From Alkalicoccobacillus murimartini (GTDB lineage Bacteria > Bacillota > Bacilli > Bacillales > Bacillaceae_D): a DNA stretch of 64,000 nt. Positions 43,740-53,480 of the stretch are shown in pieces. The translations under genes and the position numbers were made by a program. Under the pieces are notes generated by a model. That model was not told where the DNA came from. It worked only from the letters and a program-made list of their open reading frames with translations, and ran no database searches. The stretch covers positions 834,472 through 898,471 of the forward strand of contig NZ_JAUSUA010000002.1 in assembly GCF_030813245.1 (NCBI RefSeq). The letters are read 5' to 3'. How positions within the stretch are numbered: position 1 is the stretch's first letter; every line of letters starts with the position of its first letter.

Positions 43740-43820
43740 TTTTGCACAATATAATTGTTGACTAATTAAAATATACGCATTAATATGATTGTAAGCTATT
43801 CAGTTTTGCACAACTTAATT
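43740..43820 (+). promoter_or_regulatory. ohr promoter flanked by two OhrR-like sites
   Basis: TTTTGCACAAYWTAATT occurs at 43740-43756 and at 43804-43820. Between them TTGACT (43758-43763) and TAATAT (43781-43786), 17 bp apart, form a near-consensus sigma-A promoter for ohr. The repeats flank both promoter elements, as expected for repression by OhrR. Confidence 0.75.
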
Positions 43821-43836
43821 TCAGGAGGTTTTTATT

Positions 43837-44259
43837 ATGGAAGCTTTATATACAGCAAAAGCAACAGCAGATGGTGGACGTCAAGGGAAGGTAAAAAGTA
43901 GTGACGGTACGCTTGATCTCACACTATCCATGCCTAAGTCATTAGGCGGACAAGAAAAAGAAGGATCAACAAACCCAGAGCAACTATTTGCTGCAGGCTA
44001 CTCTGCATGCTTCGATAGCGCACTGAATGCCGTTGCCAGACAGTCTAAGAAAAGAATCGAATCTAAGGTCACATCTGAAGTATCAATCGGAAAAGATTCA
44101 GATGGCGGTTTCAAACTTGCCGTTGTTCTTTCCGTTGTAGTTAACGGTGTTTCACTTGAGGAAGCAGAAGAGTTAGTCGAGCAGGCACATTCATTCTGCC
44201 CATACTCAAAAGCAACTAAAGGGAACATTGATGTAGAACTAAAAACATCCTTGTTTTAA
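43837..44259 (+). CDS. ohr: Organic hydroperoxide resistance protein Ohr
   Basis: The 140-residue thiol peroxidase reduces organic hydroperoxides to alcohols using two cysteines: Cys58 (AAGYSACFDSAL) and Cys121 (HSFCPYSKAT). The GGRQGKVKSSDG start carries the catalytic Arg15. Length fits the Ohr/OsmC family, Ohr branch. It is paired divergently with ohrR, starts after TCAGGAGGTTTTTATT, and ends before a strong bidirectional terminator. Confidence 0.95.
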   Translation: MEALYTAKATADGGRQGKVKSSDGTLDLTLSMPKSLGGQEKEGSTNPEQLFAAGYSACFDSALNAVARQSKKRIESKVTSEVSIGKDSDGGFKLAVVLSVVVNGVSLEEAEELVEQAHSFCPYSKATKGNIDVELKTSLF

Positions 44260-44277
44260 GTTGATTAATCTAGGATA

Positions 44278-44315
44278 AAAAAGGATTAGAGGCACCCCTG
44301 CCTCTAATCCTTTTT
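44278..44315. terminator. Bidirectional terminator between ohr and the response regulator
   Basis: AAAAAGGATTAGAGGCA and TGCCTCTAATCCTTTTT form a perfect 17-bp stem with a 4-base loop, with A and T runs at both sides. Its right end touches the response-regulator stop codon. Confidence 0.92.
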
Positions 44316-45072
44316 ACATAGACTCCTTTAAAAATTGCTTAGGAGACATGCCAATATATTTCTTGAAAACATGGCTGAAATATTTATAATCACTAAATCC
44401 AGTCGTTTCGGCAACCTCATACACGAGCATTTTTTCGTTTTGAAGCTTATCAAGTGCTTTTGTAATTCTATATCTAGTGAGAAATTCGTTGAAGCTATAG
44501 CCGGTTGTTTCTTTAAGCTTTGTATTAATACTGACAGTGGAAAGACCAATTTCCTCACTAAGCATAGCAAGGGTAATCTTCTGGTCATAGTAGCCTTTAA
44601 TGTAGCGTACGGCTTCTCCTGCATATGTTGATTCCGCCTCAGAATCAAGAGTAAATGGTAGCAAGCCGCTCATGACTTTTGATTGTTCGTGCTGCTTTTT
44701 CTCCTGAATGTCTTTCGTCAATTGTTGTAACGATTCAGCAAGCTCTTTCAAATCAATTGGCTTCAACAGGTAATCCCGAACACCTAGGCCTATGGCTTGT
44801 TGAGCATAGGTGAATTCACCATAACCTGATAAAATAATGGCTTCATACTGCTGGGAAGGCTTCGTTTCCTTTAACATCTGCAAACCGTCTTTAAAAGGCA
44901 TACGAATATCTGTAATCACAATATCAGGCTGTGTCTCAGCAATGATTTGGCAGCCCTCTACTCCGTTTTCTGCCGTTCCAACAACTACGCAACCACTGCT
45001 AAGCCAATCCATGCGATAAAGCAGTCCTTTAAGAATCATAGGCTCATCTTCGACTAGTACGACCTTTAACAT
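44314..45072 (-). CDS. Response regulator with AraC-type output (YesN-like)
   Basis: The 252-residue protein has a receiver domain (1-120; phospho-acceptor Asp55 in IVITDIRMPF, with switch Lys in DYLLKPID) and a C-terminal double-HTH AraC domain (about 150-250, ending GFSDYKYFSHVFKKYIGMSPKQF). It is shorter than many YesN proteins because the middle linker is small. It lies 7 bp after the YesM-like kinase gene and downstream of an ABC transporter, which is the likely target. Confidence 0.9.
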   Translation of the reverse strand: MLKVVLVEDEPMILKGLLYRMDWLSSGCVVVGTAENGVEGCQIIAETQPDIVITDIRMPFKDGLQMLKETKPSQQYEAIILSGYGEFTYAQQAIGLGVRDYLLKPIDLKELAESLQQLTKDIQEKKQHEQSKVMSGLLPFTLDSEAESTYAGEAVRYIKGYYDQKITLAMLSEEIGLSTVSINTKLKETTGYSFNEFLTRYRITKALDKLQNEKMLVYEVAETTGFSDYKYFSHVFKKYIGMSPKQFLKESM

Positions 45073-45079
45073 TATCGCT

Positions 45080-46741
45080 TCACCCCTTATATGGAATTTG
45101 CAATGAAATGACAGTTCCTTCTCCTAATGTTGTCTCTATATCAAGCCCATATTCCGTGCCATACAAAAGCTGGATTAGCTGATGCGTATTTTTCATGCCT
45201 GTATGCTCAGTTTCCTTCATGTCTCCGGCTAGAATCGCCTGTACCAATGCTAGAGTTTCTGGCTTCATACCTAGCCCGTTATCTTTCACCCGGATAAGCA
45301 TAAGTGTCTCACCAAGCACCTCTATTGTTAGTTCGACTAGTAAACCATGTGTTTCATTTATATTATGCTTGATTGCATTCTCGATTAAAGGTTGAATCAT
45401 CAGCTTTGGTATGTGCGCCTCGTATAAGTAAGGCTCTATTTGTATAGAGTAGTTCAGCCTTTTACCATACCTCATCTTCTGAAGGGAAAAGTAATCTTCA
45501 AGATAGCTCAAATCCTTCTCCAATGGTACTGTCGTATCTCCAAAGTTCGTATTATATCGCATGAGCTTTGCTGTTTTGACGATCATATCAGAAGCATTTT
45601 CAGGATCAGCCAATGTCTCATACTTAATCATTTCGAGCACATTAAAAAGAAAATGCGGATTAAATTTTGCTTCAAGATGCTTCATCTCACTTAATTTTCT
45701 TTTCTCCATAATTTCTTGATTCTGATCAACCAGAAATTGAATTTCATTTATTTTACTCGTGTATTCTTCATATATAGTCTGCACTTCATCAAAGATATGT
45801 TCCTTTTGAAAATGTTGATTATGATTTTTAGTAGAAATCATTGTAACGAGTGCATCAAAAGGCTGCAGTGATTTTTTTAATATTTTTGGTGTGACAATCC
45901 ATACGACAAGGATCATCACCAAGCTGCTTACAACCATTGTTAGAAGCCCATAGAATAAAAGTAAACGATACGAATAAATTGATGTTAGTGTAATAACTTG
46001 AATGTCATTTTCAGAAATGGTTGTGCGTGTCTTAAAAAAATAATCAGTATCCGCTTGTATAAAGTGCCCTTTTTCAAGCTCTAACTTGCCAAGCGTAGTT
46101 AAAGCAAAGGAATGGCTATAAAAGATAACGTTATCAAATGGATCCGTGACAAATAATAGCTGATTATTGGTTGATGGTAGCTGATTCTCAAGAAAAAACA
46201 TTAGATACCCAATCGTGCCATCACTACCCGGTATGGCAGCTGTAAATACATAGGACGCTTCATGGTTCACATCCATGATTCGCTTGTTTAATCGCTCTTC
46301 TATCATGCCGTTTTTATTTGCTTTGTTAACCAACTCATTCATAAAAATACTTTGACTCAGCTCCTGCTCAATTCCATCGTAATAACTAGTAGCTATGATT
46401 TCTTCCTCTTCATTTAGCAGGACAAAGTCGGCATTCATCTGTTGTGCATTCCTGAAATCATAGAGGATACGGTTTGTTACGTTTCCTTCACCAGCTCCAG
46501 ATAAAAATGACGTGATGGCTTCATCTTTAATTAATGAAGACAAGCCAGCTCTATATTCTTCAAATCCTGCTTCAATCTCAGCAGCAACCTGCTCATTTAT
46601 TTTTTGATTTGGCTTTACGATAGATACATTAAAAATCAGATATAAAGAAATCAAATACACAAAGAGAATAATAGCTATAATGACAACTGCGTATTTTATA
46701 AAAGAGCGTTTGATATCATCTTTGATTTTTCTGCGTTCCAT
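45080..46741 (-). CDS. Sensor histidine kinase (YesM-like)
   Basis: The protein of about 553 residues has a membrane helix (about 16-38), an extracytoplasmic sensor domain (about 45-255), a second helix (about 261-283), a HAMP-like linker, the His_kinase domain with phospho-acceptor His363 in KFNPHFLFN, and an HATPase with IENAIKHNI and DNGLGM. I chose ATG at 46739-46741, nine bases after GGAG; a GTG five codons earlier is an alternative. It probably senses the substrate, or loaded binding protein, of the upstream ABC transporter. Confidence 0.88.
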   Translation of the reverse strand: MERRKIKDDIKRSFIKYAVVIIAIILFVYLISLYLIFNVSIVKPNQKINEQVAAEIEAGFEEYRAGLSSLIKDEAITSFLSGAGEGNVTNRILYDFRNAQQMNADFVLLNEEEEIIATSYYDGIEQELSQSIFMNELVNKANKNGMIEERLNKRIMDVNHEASYVFTAAIPGSDGTIGYLMFFLENQLPSTNNQLLFVTDPFDNVIFYSHSFALTTLGKLELEKGHFIQADTDYFFKTRTTISENDIQVITLTSIYSYRLLLFYGLLTMVVSSLVMILVVWIVTPKILKKSLQPFDALVTMISTKNHNQHFQKEHIFDEVQTIYEEYTSKINEIQFLVDQNQEIMEKRKLSEMKHLEAKFNPHFLFNVLEMIKYETLADPENASDMIVKTAKLMRYNTNFGDTTVPLEKDLSYLEDYFSLQKMRYGKRLNYSIQIEPYLYEAHIPKLMIQPLIENAIKHNINETHGLLVELTIEVLGETLMLIRVKDNGLGMKPETLALVQAILAGDMKETEHTGMKNTHQLIQLLYGTEYGLDIETTLGEGTVISLQIPYKG

Positions 46742-46774
46742 ATATGCCAACTCCACTATACCTGTTTAAAAATA

Positions 46775-46800
46775 GGGCTACCTTGATAGAAAGGCAGCCC
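46775..46800 (-). terminator. Hairpin between ABC permease and kinase genes
   Basis: GGGCTACCTT and AAGGCAGCCC form a 10-bp stem (one mismatch) with a 6-base loop. On the minus strand TATTTTTAAA follows. It may attenuate transcription into the two-component genes. Confidence 0.6.
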
Positions 46801-46809
46801 AATCACTTT

Positions 46810-48474
46810 TTACAAATTCATTTCTTTTTTACCTGATAGCTTAAAGAATAATAACAGCGATAAAATCGATGTGACAGTTAAGATCGCTGAGTAGGCCGAG
46901 GCATTACCAAAGTTCCCACGAATAACCTCTGAATAGATTGATACAGCCAATGTTTGCGTGTTGCTAGAATACAAGATAATCGATGCACTAAGCTCACCCA
47001 GAATAGTAATCCAACTCATAATGGCTCCAGCTAACACACCCGGCATCATCATCGGTACAATAACTTTAAAGAATGTTCGTTTTTCTGATGCACCCAGGCT
47101 AATAGCCGCTTCCTCCATACTAGGGCTGATCTGACTCACAATGGCCGTACTTGAGCGAATCGTATACGGCATCCGGCGAATAACAAAGGCCAGTACCATA
47201 ATCAACGCTGTACCTGTTAAGAAAAAAGGTGCATCATTAAAGGCAAATACAAGCGCGATCCCAAGAACAGATCCTGGAATAACAAACGGTAGCATCGATA
47301 TCGTATCTAGCATAGACGTTATTACGTTTCGCTTACGAACCGTCAGATACGCGATAAAGATACCGAGCACCACAATGATAGCGATTGCAAATAACCCTAG
47401 CTTATAAGTGTTGAGGATCATAGAAAGATCCCTGTTAAACAATATGGTCTCATAGTTTTGCAGAGAGAATCTACCTGTATAAACCTGGCCGCCTGTTGTC
47501 TCCAAGAAAGAAGTGTAGACGACGACTAGTTGAGGCAAGATAGATAATAAGGCAATGATATAAACAGCCCCATGACTCAAAACATTTTTGATGCCATAGC
47601 TTCTTTTCACTTCCATTGGTTTAAGAGCTGACATTGAATACGCATACTGACGTGAGATGATTCGTTGCACAAGAAACAGAGCAATGGTCACAATAATGAA
47701 GATAGCGGCAATAGCAGCGGCAAATCCTGCATCTCCACCAACCTCACTCATAAATTGAGTATATATTAAAACAGGGATTGTTCGATACCCTTCACCAATA
47801 AGCATTGGTGTACCAAAATCTGCAATCACACGCATAAATACCAGTAGCGAACTAGCTAATATCGTTGGTGTAATTAACGGTACCACGATTTTCATGACAC
47901 GCTGAATCCCAGAATACCCAAGACTTTCCGCAGCTTCAATCAATGAATTATCTAAATTCTTAAGCGCTCCTGAGATATAAATAAAGATTAAAGGGAATGA
48001 CTGCAATGTCAGAACAAGCACGATCCCTGCAAATCCATAGATTCCATCGTAGTTCATATCAAAGGTGTTGTTTAAAAATTTAGTAACGACACCACCTCGG
48101 CCTAGTAATTGAATCCACGCATACGCCCCAATAAATGGAGGCGAAATATAGGAAACAATGACGAGAATTTGAATGGTTTTGCTTCCAAAGATCTTTACTC
48201 TTCGTAAAATATACGCAAGTGGTAACCCTATTAAAACAGCTAGAAGCGTACTAACGATGGTAACTTTTATACTGTTCCATAAGGTAACCCAATAGAATTT
48301 ACGTTCAAAGAAATGAGCAAAATGCTCAAGTGTAAATGTCCCTGACCCTGAATCATACACACTTTTATTCAGTACAAGAATGACTGGAAATAAGATAAAT
48401 AAAGCAAAGAATAGCATGATAAATAAGGTAATAAGGTTCCAACCATTAAGGCTTTTGCGCAGCATATTACTCAC
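46810..48474 (-). CDS. Two-domain ABC permease of the iron/sugar-phosphate/2-AEP family
   Basis: The 554-residue membrane protein contains two fused BPD_transp_1 units with about 12 helices (FbpB/AfuB/PhnU type). EAA loops are LIEAAESLGYSGIQRVMKIVVPLITPTILAS and MEEAAISLGASEKRTFFKVIVPMMMPGVLAG. It overlaps the ATPase gene by eight bases, indicating translational coupling. Members of this family import ferric iron, hexose phosphates, phosphoglycerate or aminoethylphosphonate. The adjacent YesMN-like pair fits a carbohydrate or organophosphate ligand better than free iron, but this is inference. Confidence 0.88.
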   Translation of the reverse strand: MSNMLRKSLNGWNLITLFIMLFFALFILFPVILVLNKSVYDSGSGTFTLEHFAHFFERKFYWVTLWNSIKVTIVSTLLAVLIGLPLAYILRRVKIFGSKTIQILVIVSYISPPFIGAYAWIQLLGRGGVVTKFLNNTFDMNYDGIYGFAGIVLVLTLQSFPLIFIYISGALKNLDNSLIEAAESLGYSGIQRVMKIVVPLITPTILASSLLVFMRVIADFGTPMLIGEGYRTIPVLIYTQFMSEVGGDAGFAAAIAAIFIIVTIALFLVQRIISRQYAYSMSALKPMEVKRSYGIKNVLSHGAVYIIALLSILPQLVVVYTSFLETTGGQVYTGRFSLQNYETILFNRDLSMILNTYKLGLFAIAIIVVLGIFIAYLTVRKRNVITSMLDTISMLPFVIPGSVLGIALVFAFNDAPFFLTGTALIMVLAFVIRRMPYTIRSSTAIVSQISPSMEEAAISLGASEKRTFFKVIVPMMMPGVLAGAIMSWITILGELSASIILYSSNTQTLAVSIYSEVIRGNFGNASAYSAILTVTSILSLLLFFKLSGKKEMNL

Positions 48475-49561
48475 CTGCCTTAATCAGTGTCATCTCACTC
48501 GCTGCATCAAACACATTAATCAACTTCGGCTTTACTTTCAAATGAACAGCTGTCCCTTCAGGAATAATGGCATGATCCTCGATATTCTGGACCACTTCTA
48601 CCTTCTCTCCTGATGTTAATGTGATGAAATAATGCGTATTAATCCCTAAAAACATTGTCTTATCTACTACTCCAGCGATTGCATTTGTATCTGTTGTAAC
48701 AACAAATTCCTGTGGTCTAACGGAAGCCAGTACTTGCTGTCCTACTTTTACCGTATCAACAAGATTATTTAATTTCTCACGGTAGCCATCATTAAAGACA
48801 ACATAGTTTCCATCCTGATGCTTTTCAACTATTCCTTTTACAACATTGGACGTTCCGATAAACTGAGCGACAAATAAATTATTTGGTCGAAGATAGATGT
48901 TTTCTGGTTTACCGATCTGTTGAATTATTCCTTTATTCATGACCGCAATCCGATCAGAAATAGCCAGCGCTTCTTCTTGATCATGTGTGACATAGACAGT
49001 AGTAATGCCTACTTCCTGCTGAATCTCCTTAATAGCATTACGCATCTCTACACGAAGCTTCGCATCCAAATTTGATAACGGCTCATCCATTAACAACACC
49101 TTTGGATTAATGACTAATGCCCGCGCCAACGCTACTCGCTGCTGTTGGCCCCCGGAAAGCTTATCAGGCTTTTTCGCATGATGATCCTCAATACGTACGA
49201 CCTTCATCATCTCGTTAATACGACTCTGCATATTTTTCTTATCAGCATTTTGTGCCTTCAGACCAAAAGCGATATTCTCCGCTACTGTCATATGAGGGAA
49301 GATCGCATAGTTTTGAAACACCATGCCCATCTTTCGTTTGTTAACAGGGATAGTATTAATCACTTGGTCATCTACTTTAATGGCTCCTCCTTCTATTGAA
49401 TTAAACCCAATAATCATTCGTAGCAATGTTGTCTTTCCACAGCCCGAAGGTCCAAGTAAGGTAAATAGCTCCCCTGGTTTAATGTCTAATGACAGCCCGT
49501 TTATTACGGTCTGATCCTCATATTTTTTTACTACTTTATCAATGTGAATGGCTACACTCAT
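48467..49561 (-). CDS. ABC ATPase of the iron/sugar-phosphate/2-AEP family
   Basis: The 364-residue protein has Walker A GPSGCGKTT (37-45), signature LSGGQQQR, Walker B LLMDEP and switch His in YVTHDQEEA, with a C-terminal regulatory OB/TOBE domain (about 240-360) as in FbpC, PotA and PhnT. A terminator-like hairpin separates it from the binding-protein gene upstream, which would lower its expression relative to that gene. The start follows AAAGGAGAGAGAACA. Confidence 0.9.
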   Translation of the reverse strand: MSVAIHIDKVVKKYEDQTVINGLSLDIKPGELFTLLGPSGCGKTTLLRMIIGFNSIEGGAIKVDDQVINTIPVNKRKMGMVFQNYAIFPHMTVAENIAFGLKAQNADKKNMQSRINEMMKVVRIEDHHAKKPDKLSGGQQQRVALARALVINPKVLLMDEPLSNLDAKLRVEMRNAIKEIQQEVGITTVYVTHDQEEALAISDRIAVMNKGIIQQIGKPENIYLRPNNLFVAQFIGTSNVVKGIVEKHQDGNYVVFNDGYREKLNNLVDTVKVGQQVLASVRPQEFVVTTDTNAIAGVVDKTMFLGINTHYFITLTSGEKVEVVQNIEDHAIIPEGTAVHLKVKPKLINVFDAASEMTLIKAGE

Positions 49562-49590
49562 TGTTCTCTCTCCTTTCGTTTCTAAAAAAA

Positions 49591-49627
49591 TAGATATGCA
49601 GAGCTACCTTCGTACTCTGCATATCTA
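49591..49627 (-). terminator. Intra-operon terminator/attenuator after the binding-protein gene
   Basis: TAGATATGCAGAG and CTCTGCATATCTA form a perfect 13-bp stem with an 11-base loop, followed on the minus strand by TTTTTTT. It starts 9 bases past the binding-protein stop and ends 29 bases before the ATPase start. Confidence 0.85.
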
Positions 49628-49636
49628 GCTGTCTAA

Positions 49637-50662
49637 TTAATTCATAGATCGTTCAAGCACATCCACATAACGAGCTGTTATATCATCCGTGTTCTCGATA
49701 ATATAATCCTCATCATATTCATCAAATAATGAGATCTCATCCTGTGGAGTCATATAATCAGCTACCTCTACACCCTCACGCAATGGACGGACTGTCAGCT
49801 CCATACCCGTGCGGCTTTGTACTTCCTCTGAAAGCACATAATCTATAAACTTCTGTGCTCCTTCAAGATTGTCAGTACCTTTGATAATTTGAACGGACTG
49901 TCCAGGATACACCACACCCTCCGTTGGGAATACCACATCAACCGCGGCTCCACTCTGCATGTAATGAATAACTGGGTCTTCCCACGTTAGACCAACCACA
50001 TACTCTCCATCCGCTACACCACGGTGCACTTGTCCAGAGCTCCCCTGTACTTTCCCATCCAGGTTAGCAAGGAATTCTTCAACATACTCCCATGCTTCAT
50101 CAGCCATCGGATCGCCGTCTCCCGCTGCATAAAGCATCGCAACGAGTGATTGGAAGGCTGAGCTTGAATTAACCGGATCACCAAAGGCAATGCGCCCCTT
50201 TAACTCCGGATTTAATAGATCCTGAAAGTTATCAATTTGAATATCTCCTGCAAGATCTGTATTTACAATAAACACCGTCGGATCCGAAAAAGCTGGAGAG
50301 AAAAAGCCTGTTGTATTCTTAAAGCCCTCCATCATAAACTCATCCTCAGGAGAAACATACTCCTCAAACAAATCCGTCTTATCATGCAGCATCGTTACGT
50401 CCGCTGCCCAGAGAATATCTCCCTGGGGATTATTACGCTCCGACTCCACACGGGTTACAACCTCACCTGTACCTGCCGAGATTGTTTGAACTTTAATACC
50501 CGTTTCTTTCTCAAAGCTTGGAATCACAGCTTCATTCAAGTTCTCACTCCGAGTCGTATAGATAACAAGCTCTCCTTCACCAGAACCTGAACTTGAATCC
50601 CCACAACCAGCCATCAACGCAGCAGCTCCAGCTGTTAATACAACTAATTTAAGCGCTTTCAT
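49637..50662 (-). CDS. ABC substrate-binding lipoprotein of the FbpA/AfuA/PhnS family
   Basis: The 341-residue lipoprotein has lipobox LMAGC (Cys20). The rest fits the iron/sugar-phosphate binding family: LVIYTTRSENLNEAVIPSFEKETGIKV, RVESERNNPQGDILWAADV, GRIAFGDPVNSSSAFQSL and VGLTWEDPVIHYMQSGAAVDVVFPTEGV. The Tyr pair that binds iron in FbpA is not obvious, which favours an organic anion ligand. It is the first gene of the operon binding protein-ATPase-permease-kinase-regulator, and is probably the most highly expressed owing to the following terminator. Confidence 0.88.
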   Translation of the reverse strand: MKALKLVVLTAGAAALMAGCGDSSSGSGEGELVIYTTRSENLNEAVIPSFEKETGIKVQTISAGTGEVVTRVESERNNPQGDILWAADVTMLHDKTDLFEEYVSPEDEFMMEGFKNTTGFFSPAFSDPTVFIVNTDLAGDIQIDNFQDLLNPELKGRIAFGDPVNSSSAFQSLVAMLYAAGDGDPMADEAWEYVEEFLANLDGKVQGSSGQVHRGVADGEYVVGLTWEDPVIHYMQSGAAVDVVFPTEGVVYPGQSVQIIKGTDNLEGAQKFIDYVLSEEVQSRTGMELTVRPLREGVEVADYMTPQDEISLFDEYDEDYIIENTDDITARYVDVLERSMN

Positions 50663-50762
50663 AATAACCCCTCCTCTTTACTAGCTAGCTCTATCGTATA
50701 GCAGAGACCCGGAAGCCGGAATCCTAAAATTGATAAAATGTATCTGATATTTGATGGGAATG

Positions 50763-50795
50763 AAAAAAAGACTGCTCCTCTCAAAAGGGGCAGTC
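50763..50795 (-). terminator. Terminator of mqo
   Basis: GACTGCTCCT and AGGGGCAGTC form a 10-bp stem (one G-U pair) with a 6-base loop. On the minus strand seven T follow. Confidence 0.85.
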
Positions 50796-50813
50796 CTACA
50801 TACTTATCACTTT

Positions 50814-52340
50814 TTACGCTTGCTTCTTCAGAAAATCTTTTCCACCAAATTGATTGCCATTATCTAATTTCAACACCTCTGCTGTCGTCGCATGAACATG
50901 ATCAAGCAGCTCTTGGTTGTCCATTAAATACTGGCCATAGGAAGGAACCATTTCTTTGATTTTTGCATCCCACTCCTGCATACGATCTGGAAAGCATCGC
51001 TTTATGACATCGAGCATGACATGCACAGCTGTAGAGGCACCTGGAGAAGCACCAAGCAAGGCAGCGATGGAACCATCCTCTGCACTAATGACCTCGGTAC
51101 CAAACTGAAGAGTACCTTTGCCTCCTGCTACTGTATCCTTGATTACTTGCACACGTTGACCAGCCACTACTAAGTCCCAATCCTCGGATTTAGCGTTTGG
51201 AATGAATTCACGCAGTTCGTTCATACGCTGTTCTTTAGATAACATGACCTGCTGGATTAAATATTTCGTCAGTGACATATTTTTAGCGCCAGCTGCAAGC
51301 ATGGTCAATAAGTTATTCGCTTTTACAGACGTAAATAGATCCAACACTGATCCATGCTTTAAGAATTTTGGTGAAAAACCAGCAAACGGTCCAAACAATA
51401 GCATCTTTTGATTTTCAATAAAACGTGTATCCAGATGTGGTACAGACATTGGTGGCGCTCCCACTTTAGCCTTGCCATAGACTTTCGCATGGTGCTGCTC
51501 AACCACAGCTGGATTATTACAGGCCATAAAAATACCACTAACCGGGAATCCGCCAATTTGTTTGCCCTCAGGAATACCCGACTTCTGAAGAAGATGTATA
51601 CTTCCACCTCCGCCTCCAATAAAAACAAACTTCGCTCTATGACTTTCGGTTGTACCGCTTTCAAGATTACGTACCTTTACTTCCCACAAACCATCATTCG
51701 TGCGTTTGATATCAGAGACACTGTGGTTATAATGCATATCAACACCAAGTCCCTCTAGGTGGTCAAACATTTTGTGAGTTAACGCACCAAAATTCACATC
51801 TGTTCCAGTATCAATTTTGGTTGCAGCCACACGATCTTCTACCGGACGATCCTTCATCATTAGAGGGATCCATTCCATTAACATATCGCGATCTTCTGAG
51901 TATTCCATGCCTTTAAACAGAGGGTTGTCTGAAAGCGCTTTAAAACGTTTCTTTAAAAAATCTACATTTTTTTGCCCTTGAACCATACTCATATGAGGTA
52001 ATGCTCTAATAAACTCTTGTGGCGCCTCAATTAACTTTTGGCTAACAAGATAAGACCAGAATTGCATAGACACTTGAAACTGTTCATTAATATTTATCGC
52101 TTTACTAATATCCATTGAACCATCTGGCTTTTCAGACGTGTAATTTAATTCACACAGTGCTGCATGACCCGTACCAGCGTTATTCCATTCATTGGAGCTT
52201 TCTTCACCTGCATTTGATAACTTTTCAAAAACCGTCATGTTCCAGTCCGGTGCTAATTCTTTCAAAATTACGCCCAAAGTTGAGCTCATAACACCAGCAC
52301 CAATCAATATAACGTCCGTACTATGTTGTGTGTTCGTCAT
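50814..52340 (-). CDS. mqo: Malate:quinone oxidoreductase
   Basis: A 508-residue FAD-dependent, membrane-associated enzyme that oxidises malate to oxaloacetate and reduces the quinone pool. The FAD dinucleotide motif is [17 protein letters not shown] (residues 10-26). The [19 protein letters not shown] segment and the C-terminal [15 protein letters not shown] region are characteristic of Mqo. Length is normal for the family. It is monocistronic, with a terminator after it. A perfect 10-bp inverted repeat upstream (52384-52425) may be an operator. The start follows AAGGACTGAAAATAT. Confidence 0.95.
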   Translation of the reverse strand: MTNTQHSTDVILIGAGVMSSTLGVILKELAPDWNMTVFEKLSNAGEESSNEWNNAGTGHAALCELNYTSEKPDGSMDISKAININEQFQVSMQFWSYLVSQKLIEAPQEFIRALPHMSMVQGQKNVDFLKKRFKALSDNPLFKGMEYSEDRDMLMEWIPLMMKDRPVEDRVAATKIDTGTDVNFGALTHKMFDHLEGLGVDMHYNHSVSDIKRTNDGLWEVKVRNLESGTTESHRAKFVFIGGGGGSIHLLQKSGIPEGKQIGGFPVSGIFMACNNPAVVEQHHAKVYGKAKVGAPPMSVPHLDTRFIENQKMLLFGPFAGFSPKFLKHGSVLDLFTSVKANNLLTMLAAGAKNMSLTKYLIQQVMLSKEQRMNELREFIPNAKSEDWDLVVAGQRVQVIKDTVAGGKGTLQFGTEVISAEDGSIAALLGASPGASTAVHVMLDVIKRCFPDRMQEWDAKIKEMVPSYGQYLMDNQELLDHVHATTAEVLKLDNGNQFGGKDFLKKQA

Positions 52341-52383
52341 ATATTTTCAGTCCTTATACGTTAAGATTCGAAGAAAAATTTTG

Positions 52384-52425
52384 AATTTGTTTCCTGTTTC
52401 CATTGTAGCACTAAAGAAACAAATT
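52384..52425. promoter_or_regulatory. Inverted repeat in the mqo promoter region
   Basis: AATTTGTTTC (52384-52393) and GAAACAAATT (52416-52425) form a perfect 10-bp inverted repeat, 44 bp upstream of mqo; a TACAAT -10-like hexamer lies between the arms on the minus strand. The rest of the 349-bp gap 52341-52689 shows nothing clear except a yoxD Shine-Dalgarno site at its right end. Confidence 0.45.
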
Positions 52426-52689
52426 TAAAATATCACTCGATTTTTTACACAAGTAAAAGTTGGAAAATGAGCAAGCTACCATATCCCATCTGCAGGGCGC
52501 CCGGTTTTTTACTATATGTATCTACTTTAATTATCGTCATTCGTTTCTTATCTATTCAGTTTCTTCTATATATAATATACGCGGCAATCGCTCCATGCAA
52601 CCCTTTATCTTCTCCTCTCAGGTTCAATCTATAGCATCCTCCTCCTAATTCCGTTAAACTTAAACGACCTCATCAAAAGGAGTGGAAGT

Positions 52690-53406
52690 ATGCAAACAAT
52701 CACAGGAAAAGTAGCGTTAATCACAGGAGCTGGGCGCGGAATTGGCCGAGCAACAGCAGAAGCCTTTGCCAAAGAGGGTATTCACGTTGGACTTGTCGGA
52801 CGTACGCTAGAAAACCTGCAAAAAGCTGCAGAAGAGTTAAAGAAATATGATGTAAACGTAGCGATTGCTGCTGCAAGCATAGAGGATTTAGATTCCATCA
52901 CAGCAGCCGTTGAAACCATCCGTGGAGAGCTTGGACCAATTGATATTCTTGTCAACAATGCTGGAATATCGAAGTTCGGTGGCTTCATGGACTTAACACC
53001 TGAAGAATGGACAAATATTATTGATGTGAACGTTAAAGGTGTTTACTACACTACCCGTGCAGTATTACCGGAGATGATCGAGCGTAACAAAGGTGATATC
53101 ATCAATATCTCCTCAACAGCTGGTCAAAAAGGCGCGCCGATTACAAGTGCCTATACAGCTTCAAAAGCAGCGGTCATTGGACTTAGTGAGTCATTAATGA
53201 TGGAAGTGCGTAAGAAAAATATCCGTGTTACGACACTCACGCCAAGTACAGTAGCAACAGATATGGCGGTTGAGCTTAACCTGACGGATGGTAACCCTGA
53301 AAAAGTAATGCAGGCAGAAGATTTAGCCGAGTTAATGGTTGCCCAACTTAAACTTCATCCTCGTGTTGTGTTGAAGAATGCTGGATTATGGTCTAATAAT
53401 CCATAA
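52690..53406 (+). CDS. yoxD: Short-chain dehydrogenase (FabG-like, YoxD)
   Basis: A 238-residue NAD(P)-dependent oxidoreductase of the classical SDR fold. The cofactor motif is TGAGRGIG (12-19), NNAG is at 89-92, and the catalytic residues are Ser141/142, Tyr155 and Lys159 (YTASK). Length and the C-terminal GLWSNNP agree with Bacillus subtilis YoxD, annotated as a putative 3-oxoacyl-ACP reductase. Its in vivo substrate is unknown. The start follows AAAAGGAGTGGAAGT. A terminator follows, then a 450-bp repeat array. Confidence 0.88.
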   Translation: MQTITGKVALITGAGRGIGRATAEAFAKEGIHVGLVGRTLENLQKAAEELKKYDVNVAIAAASIEDLDSITAAVETIRGELGPIDILVNNAGISKFGGFMDLTPEEWTNIIDVNVKGVYYTTRAVLPEMIERNKGDIINISSTAGQKGAPITSAYTASKAAVIGLSESLMMEVRKKNIRVTTLTPSTVATDMAVELNLTDGNPEKVMQAEDLAELMVAQLKLHPRVVLKNAGLWSNNP

Positions 53407-53424
53407 GAGTATGATAGTAGGAAT

Positions 53425-53457
53425 CAACGAGCATCTTAGGATGTTCGTTGTTTTTTT
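53425..53457 (+). terminator. Terminator of yoxD
   Basis: CAACGAGCATC and GATGTTCGTTG form an 11-bp stem (one G-U pair) with a 4-base loop, followed by seven T. Confidence 0.88.
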
Positions 53458-53480
53458 GGTGTTTTGCTGGTGCAATGTTG

